Part shown: one piece after another, positions 53,210 through 60,401 of the stretch
Position numbering within the stretch: position 1 is the stretch's first letter
Layout: each line of letters opens with the position of its first letter
Assembly: GCA_049514555.1 (NCBI GenBank)
Contig: JBEKUY010000003.1
Span: 335,092 to 399,091 of the forward strand
Origin: JBEKUY01 sp049514555
GTDB lineage: Bacteria; Acidobacteriota; Terriglobia; Acidiferrales; UBA7541
Direction: 5' to 3'
DNA: 64,000 nucleotides
Made by a program: the position numbers and the translations under genes
The notes under the pieces: generated by a model
Database searches by the model: none
Seen by the model: only the letters and a program-made list of their open reading frames with translations
What the model was told of the DNA's origin: nothing

Positions 53210-53689
53210 CTACGGAGTACTCGCCATCTGGGGCAGGTCGCTATTGTAGATTTCCCAAAGAATCTTCCATGACCCGTCTGTCTGACGCTGATAAACCACA
53301 ATCCATTTCTCCTTGTCGCGGACGGAGTTGCCACCCTTCTTTGGCGCTGTGCTGGCTTCTTGCGTTCCCCTCGCAACTGCAAGATTCCCGGAGACACGAA
53401 TATCCTCCATACGGGTGCGATTCTCTTCTTTGAACTGCTCAAAGTCTTTTTTGCACGAAAGGCGCATACCGTTTATACCGACAGAAGCAGGCGTGTTTGG
53501 CGGCATCGCTACGGCATCAGGAGTGTAGAGCGATGCAAGCATTTCACAATCTCCACCGTTCCAAGCCTTATCCCATGCCGCAATGGCGTCTTTGACCGCC
53601 TGCACGTCGGCCGCATTGTTCTCACGTCGCCGACAACCAGAAGACAACGCAAGCAGGAGGCAAGCTATGATTGCGTACTTGGGTCTCAT
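53210..53689 (-). CDS. SnoaL-like lipoprotein (nuclear transport factor 2 fold)
   Basis: 159 residues. Lipobox LSSGC at residue 19, so it is lipid-anchored. The domain (VQAVKDAIAAWDKAWNGGDCEMLASLYTPDAVAMPP...WIVVYQRQTDGSWKIL) is the SnoaL/DUF4440 type, a cone-shaped fold used in hydrolases, isomerases and many unknown proteins. No active-site assignment. It converges on the DUF1579 gene. Confidence 0.88.
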   Translation of the reverse strand: MRPKYAIIACLLLALSSGCRRRENNAADVQAVKDAIAAWDKAWNGGDCEMLASLYTPDAVAMPPNTPASVGINGMRLSCKKDFEQFKEENRTRMEDIRVSGNLAVARGTQEASTAPKKGGNSVRDKEKWIVVYQRQTDGSWKILWEIYNSDLPQMASTP

Positions 53690-54151
53690 TTCACTCCTCC
53701 GAAATTGGCCAGTGTAGTGTTCGCACGAGCAGTGGCAGCGGTCGGGTTCGGAGCTCGTTGCGTTGATTGCAGCTTACACCCGAACAGTCCATCAACTCCT
53801 GATAAGTCGGCTTACCGGACAAGTGGCTTTAGCTGGCCACAAACGGGGTTCTGGGAGATCGGTGCGTGAGCAGCATTCAGCAGCACCACACTTCCTCGAA
53901 CGGAACCTTTGGGGAGTCAGGTGTTGCACGTCATTAAGTAGCGCGCCATCATCTGCCGACAATGCGAATTGTGTTCCGCGGAGGCTTGGACCACAATCCG
54001 CTTATTGCCGTTTCCCATGCGCAATCGACAAAGGTTGGGCGATTGATCGCGAGCGGTTCCAGCAATTGACAGTTGCGTGGCGTTGTGTCGAACCGGTTTC
54101 GAGCATACGCTGGTGGCGTCGGCAGGATAGTCCTGTGAGGGGAGAATTCTC
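53690..54151. other. 462-bp region between divergent genes with a repeat copy
   Basis: No gene is supported. Bases 53836-53923 hold copy D of the dispersed repeat. The remainder shows no strong promoter or tRNA. Confidence 0.35.
53836..53923. repeat. Copy D of the dispersed repeat family
   Basis: Contains the inner AGCAGCACCACACTTCCTCG block and GGAACCTTTGGGGAGTCAG. Its first arm is more degenerate than in copies E and F. The 3' end is replaced by other sequence. Confidence 0.6.
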
Positions 54152-54682
54152 ATGAACTGGACACAACTCTTGAAGAAAGAGATTGAAACCACCTACGCAA
54201 CCACCGCTAAGCTTCTGGACAAAGTAGATCCGGACAGCTTCGATTGGAAGCCCAAGAGCGGCAGCAACTGGATGACTGTCGGCCAACTCGTGAGGCACAT
54301 CACCGATGCCTGTGGCTCTGGTTGCAGAGGATTCGTCACCGGTGACTGGGGGCTCCCGGCAGGCAAGACGTGGAAAGACCTCTCCTCGGAGGAAGTGATG
54401 CCGCTTGCCGAAAAACTGCCCTCGATTGAGAGCCTGGAAAAGGCCAAGGATCTACTCGCAAAGGACAAGACCATTGCCCTTCAGATGATCGACCAAGCCG
54501 GTGAGAATGACCTGGCCAATAAAGAGATCGCTGCTCCTTGGGCTCCTGGCGCGGCATTCGTCCTCGGCTTCCATCTGCTTAAGATGATTCAGCATCTCGA
54601 ACGGCACGAAGGCCAACTCTTCTACTATTTGAAGCTTCAAGGTAAGCCGGTCAATACCGTGGACCTCTGGGGCCAGTGGTGA
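54152..54682 (+). CDS. DinB-family protein
   Basis: 176 residues, a four-helix bundle. Opening LLKKEIETTYATTAKLLDKVDPDSFDW is typical. Probable metal-binding histidines lie in LVRHITDAC and near HLERHEGQLFYYLKLQG. DinB/YfiT-like proteins bind a metal ion and some act as thiol-dependent transferases; the role is usually unknown. Cytosolic. Start ATG 54152, after GAGGGGAG. Confidence 0.85.
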   Translation: MNWTQLLKKEIETTYATTAKLLDKVDPDSFDWKPKSGSNWMTVGQLVRHITDACGSGCRGFVTGDWGLPAGKTWKDLSSEEVMPLAEKLPSIESLEKAKDLLAKDKTIALQMIDQAGENDLANKEIAAPWAPGAAFVLGFHLLKMIQHLERHEGQLFYYLKLQGKPVNTVDLWGQW

Positions 54683-55156
54683 ACGGATTGTGCGCTCGCC
54701 GAACGGTCCGATGGCCCTCCAGACGGATATGCATCGCCCGTTTAGGAAACTGCCCAGAAACGGCGTTCGAGGAAAGCGGAGCACTGGCATAGCTGAACAG
54801 CAGCACGCTTCCTCGGACAGGACTTCGGGGGAGTCTGGGAGATTTTACTTTCCCGAGTAATGCGTTTATCAGGACTTGGGAACTTCAGACTAGAAAGCGT
54901 CAAAAGGTCGCCACGATCAACGGTCTCTTTTGTAGAACGCGTTTTAAGCCTCTTGCGCTACTGAGGAGATTCGTTCGAGCATCGGGAACAATTGAACTGC
55001 CGCTGTTCGGTGCGGTTACGCTTGTATGACTCGCGCGTGTTCTGTGCTATTTCGCGTCATGGGGCACAAGGATATACCCCGCTATATTGGCGGTGGCTTG
55101 CTGCCGATACTGTTTTCAAAGTTTGGACCGAGACGCAGAAATCCCCGGCCAGGTCA
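54683..55156. other. 474-bp region between convergent genes with a full repeat copy
   Basis: No gene. Copy E of the dispersed repeat is at 54754-54880. The rest, 54890-55156, shows no recognised element. Confidence 0.35.
54754..54880. repeat. Copy E (most complete) of the dispersed repeat family
   Basis: Begins CCAGAAACGGCGTTCGAGGA and returns to the complementary TTCCTCGGACAGGACTTCGG at 54809. It then continues GGGAGTCTGGGAGATTTTAC and ends GCGTTTATCAGGACTTG. The first two blocks can pair as an imperfect hairpin of about 18-20 bp. Confidence 0.65.
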
Positions 55157-55444
55157 TTAGTCTCTGACGCAACTCGTTCGTCCGTTATCTGTAGAGCGAT
55201 GCTCTCCCTTTGGACATGGTGCGGTCTGATCTTGTCGGGCCTGATCTCCGTCCCGGCCCCGATCTCTGTCCTGGCCCCGATCCCTGTCTTGGCCCCGATC
55301 CCTGTCTTGGCCCCGATCCCTGTCATGGCCCGTCGCGCCTTGTTGTCCAGGCTGTCCCTGCGGTCCAGCTGGTCCTGGGGTCGCGTTGCACCCGGCAACA
55401 AGTAGCGCTAGCAGGAACGCGCCCATAATTAGCGATGACTTCAT
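55157..55444 (-). CDS. Small collagen-like lipoprotein
   Basis: 95 residues from ATG 55444 (AAAGGAG upstream). Lipobox LVAGC, lipidated at Cys19. Then five Gly-X-Y triplets (GPAGPQGQPGQQGATG), then three copies of GQDRDR between residues 45 and 62, then a Cys-containing tail. The Gly-X-Y part is far shorter than true collagen-like surface fibres, and the DR repeat does not follow the triplet rule. The role is unknown. The repeats in the DNA suggest length instability. Confidence 0.75.
   Translation of the reverse strand: MKSSLIMGAFLLALLVAGCNATPGPAGPQGQPGQQGATGHDRDRGQDRDRGQDRDRGQDRDRGRDGDQARQDQTAPCPKGEHRSTDNGRTSCVRD
55257..55328 (-). repeat. Four tandem 18-bp repeats within the collagen-like gene
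   Basis: Unit GGCCCCGATCCCTGTCTT (plus strand). Units 2 and 3 are identical; units 1 and 4 differ by two and one bases. A degenerate unit precedes them at about 55239. Each unit encodes six residues (DRDRGQ). Confidence 0.95.
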
Positions 55445-55820
55445 TTTGGTTCTCCTTTGTGATGCCGCTCGACGCAAAACGCTGCCACAGCAAACAATTG
55501 TATAGAGCGAGGATAGTACCCACAGTGCACCGATGGGCGCTGTTCCAATTCGCACAGCAGTCAAACAACGTCGAGGGTGGGACCGGAAGTCTTGGTCGAC
55601 AACCTACCGCAGCTTCAGCTTGACCGGCCCGAAACGTGCGCGCCGTCCTTGCGCAGACTCACCCAGGTAATCGTGGGTTCCCAGAACGGGACTCGCTTCA
55701 AAGTCCCGCCGCCAAGTGTCGCATCCACTGTTGTGCAGTAATCAGCAGGTTCTTTCCAAGCATGGTCAAGCTCAAGTGTAGCGCCGCAAGTACCAGGTCA
55801 CCTGCCGTCAATCGTGGTCT
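55445..55820. other. 376-bp region without a recognised gene
   Basis: Includes a possible hairpin CGGGACT (55687-55693) / AGTCCCG (55702-55708). Some similarity to repeat copy A around 55679-55760 is weak. It separates the collagen-like gene from the 3' end of the first ADOP gene. Confidence 0.3.
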
Positions 55821-58475
55821 CTACTCGGAGCGCAAGGCTTGCATGGGATCAACCGTGGTGGCCCAGCGCGCAGGTATATAGGCCGCCACTGCGGCTACGA
55901 CTGCAAGGAGAGCCGTCAACAGAGCGAAGATGGGCGGTTCAATCCGAATCACGCCGTACAAGACGGCGGAAACAGCGTGAGTCAAAAGCATGGACACACC
56001 AAAGCCAAAGGTCAACCCGACGACAGCCATCTTGAGAGCCGACGCCATCACCAGGCGAAGAACGTCGAAGCGGCGAGCACCTAGCGCCATGCGAATGCCG
56101 ATTTCGTGAGTGCGCTGAGTCACCGAGTATGCCATTACCGCAAAGATGCCGGTCGCAGCCAACGCCAAGGCGACAAAGCCGAAGATGAGCATCATGCGCG
56201 CAGAAGACTCCACACCGCTCACGTTGTCGGAAACAACTTGTTGCAGCGTGCGGACGTCGTACGCCGGTGTACTGGGATCGATGCTGCGCAATTGCTCGGT
56301 CACGCTCGAGGCCAGGCTCAAAGGATTTGACGAAGTGCGCACTACGACGGCCGACGAGCCTTGTGGCATCTGGGCGAAGGGCACATACGTGGTCGGGTCA
56401 GGCTTCGGATCAAACGCAGAGGAGCGAATATCGCGCACGACCCCGACGACCCGCCGCTCCGGCTCCGAACTCTCGGGACGCCCCAACTTCACATGTTTTC
56501 CGATTGGATCCTGACCTGGCCAGTTAGCGTTTGCCATGCTTTCGCTGATAACGGCTACGGGTGGAGCGTCGGGACCGTCTGTGCGAGAAATGAAACGTCC
56601 CCTGACCAGAGGCACGCGCAAACTTGCCCAAAAATCGGGTGTAACGATTTGCGACACGGTGGAAGGTACTTCTCCCCGGGAGGCAGGAGGGCGACCTTCG
56701 GCAGTGTATTCGGTCCAATTCCAGCTCCATCCAGAAGGCAAGCTGGTTACGCAAGCCACGGAATCCACCGAGGGCAAGGATTGGATCTGACCGAGCACGC
56801 GATCGTAATAGCTCAGGATTTCGTCCTTTTTCTGGTACTTCTCCGCGGGCAAGGCAACGTGAAAAGTAAGCACGTGAGCGCGGTCGAATCCCATTTCCAC
56901 GGCAATCAGTTTGCGGAAGCCGCTCACCATGAGACCCGCTCCCACGAGCAGAACCAGAGCGAGCGCGATTTCGAAAACGACCAACACGTCGCGGAGACGT
57001 CCAGCATAGTGGCCGGGACTGGCGCAGCGAGTGCTTTCCTTTAGCGCATCGTTGAGCTCGGACCCGGAGAAACGCAAAGCTGGTGCGAGCCCTGCCAGGA
57101 TTCCACTGATCACAGCAACCGCCAGAGTGAACAATAGCACCTGGGAATCGACCGCGACGTGCTTGAGGCCTGGGACGTGCGCCAGGATGAACGGTGGGAT
57201 ATCGCGCTGCAGAAGCTTCATCCCCCAGCTCGCCAGCACGACTCCAGCAGCCGCTCCCATAATTGCCAACATCGTGCTTTCGACCAGCAACTGCTGGATC
57301 AGTCGCCATCGACTCGCACCCATACCAGACCGAATCGCCATTTCTTTTTGCCGGCTTTCCGCCCGGGCCAGTTGCAGGTTCGCTACGTTCACACAGGCGA
57401 GCAATAAAACAAAGACGGCACAACCCATCAACACCATCACGAACTGCCGCGTCCCATTCGTGGCATCCTCAACCAAGCGCACCACCCGGACTCCATGGCC
57501 GCCGTTTGTGTCTGGAAATTGTTGCGCGAGGCGGCCGGCCACGGCTTGAAGGTCAGCGGCAGCACTCGACGCCGAGGCATTCTTGCTGAGGCGGCCGAGT
57601 ACAAGGAGGTAGTGGTTTTCACGATCAATGATCTCGATGGTCCTGAGGTCGAGCGGAGTCCAGACTTGAGCGCCTGCCGGGAAGTCAAGATCGGGGCCGG
57701 CCACGCCGATTACAGTGAATTTCCGGCCATTCAGGAGCAGGCTTTTGCCGACAACACTTTGATCGCCACCCAGATGACGCTGCCAGAATCCATGACTGAG
57801 AATGACGACGGCTGCCGCTCCCTGTTGGAAGTCGACGCTGGCGATCTGTCGGCCGAGCTCCATTGGAACGCCAAGAAGCGGAAAGAAGTTGCTCGTGACT
57901 TGATAGCCTTCCACTCGTTCTGCAACGCCCTCACCGGTCAAGTTTGCATCCCATCCGTGACTGGCTGCCAAATACTCGAATGACCTGCTTTGCTCGATCC
58001 AATCGCGGAAGTTCGCCGGTGCGGCTTTGACGCTGTATGCATCCTCCTTAGGAACGGTTTCCCAGATGGCTACGACGCGGTCAAGGTCCGGGAGAGAAAA
58101 CGGGCGGAGGACCAGAGCATTGACATCGCTGAAGATTGCCGTATTTGCGCCGATTCCGAGAGCCAGGGTGAGGACGGCGACGATGGTGAACCCGGGGTTC
58201 TTGCGGAGCTGTCGAACACCGTAACGGCAATCGGAGATCACGGAGTGCAGCCCATTGCCAGTGCGCTTTTGGCGAACCCGTTCTTTCACCTGTTCGATGC
58301 CGCCAAGTTCGATCCGCGCGGCACGCTGCGCTTCCTTCGGTGACATGCCCGCACGAATGTGTTCCTCGGTCAGCATTTCGAGGTGGGAATGAACTTCTTC
58401 GTCGAGGTCTGCCTCCACACGGCGAGTTGAAAAGAGATTTCGCAGGAAACTTCGCACTTTCACAAAGAGCGGCAT
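55821..58475 (-). CDS. ADOP-type duplicated FtsX/MacB permease, PadR-linked
   Basis: 884 residues from ATG 58475 (AGAGG eight bases upstream). A GTG three codons earlier is possible. N-terminal ADOP-specific helical domain (EADLDEEVHSHLEML...MSPKEAQRAARIELGG), then two copies of a MacB-like periplasmic core plus FtsX membrane domain. The first is marked by NPGFTIVAVLTLALGIGANTAIFS; the second half closes with ATTVDPMQALRSE. Eight membrane segments are expected. No ATPase is encoded nearby, as is typical of this family. Function unproven, probably envelope export. Confidence 0.95.
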   Translation of the reverse strand: MPLFVKVRSFLRNLFSTRRVEADLDEEVHSHLEMLTEEHIRAGMSPKEAQRAARIELGGIEQVKERVRQKRTGNGLHSVISDCRYGVRQLRKNPGFTIVAVLTLALGIGANTAIFSDVNALVLRPFSLPDLDRVVAIWETVPKEDAYSVKAAPANFRDWIEQSRSFEYLAASHGWDANLTGEGVAERVEGYQVTSNFFPLLGVPMELGRQIASVDFQQGAAAVVILSHGFWQRHLGGDQSVVGKSLLLNGRKFTVIGVAGPDLDFPAGAQVWTPLDLRTIEIIDRENHYLLVLGRLSKNASASSAAADLQAVAGRLAQQFPDTNGGHGVRVVRLVEDATNGTRQFVMVLMGCAVFVLLLACVNVANLQLARAESRQKEMAIRSGMGASRWRLIQQLLVESTMLAIMGAAAGVVLASWGMKLLQRDIPPFILAHVPGLKHVAVDSQVLLFTLAVAVISGILAGLAPALRFSGSELNDALKESTRCASPGHYAGRLRDVLVVFEIALALVLLVGAGLMVSGFRKLIAVEMGFDRAHVLTFHVALPAEKYQKKDEILSYYDRVLGQIQSLPSVDSVACVTSLPSGWSWNWTEYTAEGRPPASRGEVPSTVSQIVTPDFWASLRVPLVRGRFISRTDGPDAPPVAVISESMANANWPGQDPIGKHVKLGRPESSEPERRVVGVVRDIRSSAFDPKPDPTTYVPFAQMPQGSSAVVVRTSSNPLSLASSVTEQLRSIDPSTPAYDVRTLQQVVSDNVSGVESSARMMLIFGFVALALAATGIFAVMAYSVTQRTHEIGIRMALGARRFDVLRLVMASALKMAVVGLTFGFGVSMLLTHAVSAVLYGVIRIEPPIFALLTALLAVVAAVAAYIPARWATTVDPMQALRSE

Positions 58476-58488
58476 GCTGAACACCTCT

Positions 58489-58821
58489 CTAAGACGCTTC
58501 CAAAGCTTGCGCGATAGCCCAAGAAATGCGGCCCCATCGCTTGGTTTCGACTTCGAGTTGCATCCGTCCAGGCTTGGTCAAGCGGTAGTATTTCGCGCGG
58601 CGGTTGTTTGCGGACTCTCCCCAAAAGGAGGAAATCCAACCCTCTTCCTCCATTCGGTGAAGGGCGGGAAAGAGCGAGCCTGGCTTAACGTCAAATGTAC
58701 CGCCGGTAATCTGCTGGATTCGACGGGAGATTCCCAAGCCGTGCATCTCGCCAGCGATAAGGGATTTCAAGATCAGCAGGTCCAAAGTCCCTTGCAACAG
58801 GGTTGTTGGTTCAGAGTCCAA
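58489..58821 (-). CDS. PadR-family transcriptional regulator
   Basis: 110 residues from a TTG start after GGAG. Winged-helix PadR: LLQGTLDLLILKSLIAGEMHGLGI, then VKPGSLFPALHRMEEEGWI and RRAKYYRLTKPGRMQLE. It usually represses its own operon until a ligand binds. Eight coding bases and the stop come just before the ADOP gene (13 bp to the chosen start), and a near-consensus promoter lies upstream, so it controls this cassette. Confidence 0.95.
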   Translation of the reverse strand: MDSEPTTLLQGTLDLLILKSLIAGEMHGLGISRRIQQITGGTFDVKPGSLFPALHRMEEEGWISSFWGESANNRRAKYYRLTKPGRMQLEVETKRWGRISWAIAQALEAS

Positions 58822-58850
58822 GACGTATCTCCTATCGGCACTCTATAGGA

Positions 58851-58879
58851 ATAATACTGATCGACATACAGACTGTCAA
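58851..58879 (-). promoter_or_regulatory. Near-consensus sigma-70-type promoter of PadR-ADOP cassette 1
   Basis: TTGACA (58879-58874), a 17-bp spacer, and TATTAT (58856-58851): six of six and five of six matches. Transcription would start near 58844. Between it and the start codon the dyad CCTAT-9 bases-ATAGG (58831-58849) is a plausible PadR operator. Confidence 0.75.
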
Positions 58880-58946
58880 TAGGAAGCGAGCATGCCAGTG
58901 GACGAGAGGTCGCGACATCGGACAAGCGTCTGACCCACCTTATGGT

Positions 58947-59022
58947 CCAGAAACGGCGTTCGAGGACATCAGAGCGCGAGCAGCATCCACCAGCACCACA
59001 CTTCCTCGAACGGGACTTCTGG
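58947..59022. repeat. Copy F of the dispersed repeat family
   Basis: CCAGAAACGGCGTTCGAGGA (58947-58966) and TCCTCGAACGGGACTTCTGG (59003-59022) pair as an imperfect hairpin (about 17 of 20). The 3' part of the unit is missing. Confidence 0.65.
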
Positions 59023-59215
59023 CCCGGAATAGCTTCCGAGTTCGCCGTCAATCTCCAGGAAAGTCTACAAATAAAACTTGCGGACTATCGGCCCACGTGG
59101 GTGCGGGGGCGTTCGCAAGCCCCCAGACGTTTATGCGAGGAATGGCGGCTCTACGGAAACCGCGCCGGGGGCATTCAAGGCCAATCCAACGATGTCAGCA
59201 GGAATTGAGACTCAT

Positions 59216-59263
59216 CGGCTCATAATCCGTTGGTCCCAGGTTCAAATCCTGGCGGGCCCACCA
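59216..59263 (+). pseudogene. 3' half of a CAU-anticodon tRNA (Met- or Ile-type remnant)
   Basis: CGGCTCATAATCCGTTGG, the T-arm CCAGGTTCAAATCCTGG, the 3' acceptor strand CGGGCCC and encoded CCA are present. The 5' acceptor strand (GGGCCCG) and D-arm are missing upstream. Such remnants arise when a genetic element integrates into a tRNA gene. No integrase is visible. Confidence 0.8.
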
Positions 59264-59451
59264 ACTGTTTTCTAAGCCCTGTCAACACAATCAGTTGACC
59301 TGCCCGTTTTTCGCGCTCGGTACGAGAAAACTGGACGTGAATCCCTGCCACAGGGACAGAGACTGCAAACAACCGCTATTCCTACGTAGTCTCCAATCGT
59401 TCATCATCTAGCGAAGAAGCCGTGTTTCCCGCCGGAGTCGCGGGACTAAAC

Positions 59452-60351
59452 TCACTTCCGCCTCTGCTCCTCAACCTGCCTTCGAATTGCCGCCTGCGCT
59501 TTGTCAATGAAGTTCCAGTAGCCTTCCGGATCAACAAAGGGATTGTGGCTGGGGTCGTTTCCTCTCGCTTGAATTTTCCGTCGCAAGCCGAAGTCCCAAC
59601 TATGCAAAGAGAGAAAGACATCACACGGCAAGGCCCGCAGCTTGGCGAACGTCGCCTCAAAATCCGCAATCATCTCGGGATACTGCGGGTTATCCACCAG
59701 CCGATAGTCTGGGGCCGTGAGGCTGCACGCAATGACCACGCGATAGGGCCGTCCTCCCTCTTGGATCGTTGCTGTCCACGATGTGCAACCCTTCGTGTGC
59801 CCCGGTGTGAAGTGCGCGGTCAGAATAGTGCCGCCCAAGCCGACCTCCTCTCCATCCCGCAGTAATCCATCGGGCGTCACCGGCGGATATGGGTAAGAAT
59901 CTTTGAACGCGAAGTCACCCTTGCCACCACGCGAGAGCAGCGGGACCTCCGCGGGGTTCGCCAGCAAGCGTGCCTTCGTTCGCGCCTTGATCTCAGCCAT
60001 TCCGCCCACGTGGTCATAATGGCCATGGCTGGTCAGCAGTAAGCGGACATCTTCCATCCGGAACCCAAGCTTCTTGAGGTTCGCCTCAATGATCGGGACC
60101 GTTTCCCGGAAACCGCTATCCACGAGGATGTGCCCCTCGGGTGTCGTGATCAGATACGAAGAAACGTCAGAAGCTCCGACATAATAGAGATTGCCCACAA
60201 TCCGGAACGGTTCGATGGGCCGGTTCCACTCCGGTCTGCCCGGAGCATACTGGGCGTGCGCTGGCATCCACGCCGCAATGAAGAGAAGAACGGCAGCAGT
60301 GCGAATCATGCTGTCACGAGACTGTCGCATTTCCTGCCACAGGGTATTCAT
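59452..60351 (-). CDS. Metallo-beta-lactamase fold hydrolase, subclass B3-like
   Basis: 299 residues. Zinc motif HGHYDHVGG, a third histidine in FTPGHTKGCTSW and a last one in LSLHSWDF, the ligand pattern of subclass B3 lactamases (also of related hydrolases). A signal peptide (MIRTAAVLLFIAAWMPAHAQ) starts at an internal Met (60309); the upstream codons MNTLWQEMRQSRDS resemble the start of ADOP permeases. If that start is real, the true gene would begin at 60309. It lies 50 bp after the second ADOP gene on the same strand. Whether it cleaves beta-lactams is unproven. Confidence 0.9.
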   Translation of the reverse strand: MNTLWQEMRQSRDSMIRTAAVLLFIAAWMPAHAQYAPGRPEWNRPIEPFRIVGNLYYVGASDVSSYLITTPEGHILVDSGFRETVPIIEANLKKLGFRMEDVRLLLTSHGHYDHVGGMAEIKARTKARLLANPAEVPLLSRGGKGDFAFKDSYPYPPVTPDGLLRDGEEVGLGGTILTAHFTPGHTKGCTSWTATIQEGGRPYRVVIACSLTAPDYRLVDNPQYPEMIADFEATFAKLRALPCDVFLSLHSWDFGLRRKIQARGNDPSHNPFVDPEGYWNFIDKAQAAIRRQVEEQRRK

Positions 60352-60401
60352 GGCGTTGACCTCGATTCATTCAAGAAGACATTTCGTTAGAGACACGAAC
60401 G

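Larger units (their letters stand above)
58822..59451. other. 630-bp region between divergent PadR and metallo-beta-lactamase ends
   Basis: No gene. It contains the PadR promoter (58851-58879), repeat copy F (58947-59022), a GC-rich hairpin near 59105-59124 (GGGGGC...GCCCCC) and a tRNA remnant (59216-59263). Other bases show nothing recognised. Confidence 0.5.

Noticed and set aside
43171..59022. Calling the dispersed repeats integron attC sites.
   Set aside because: No GTTRRRY core at the right place, no integron integrase, and the gene cassettes are not consistently oriented.
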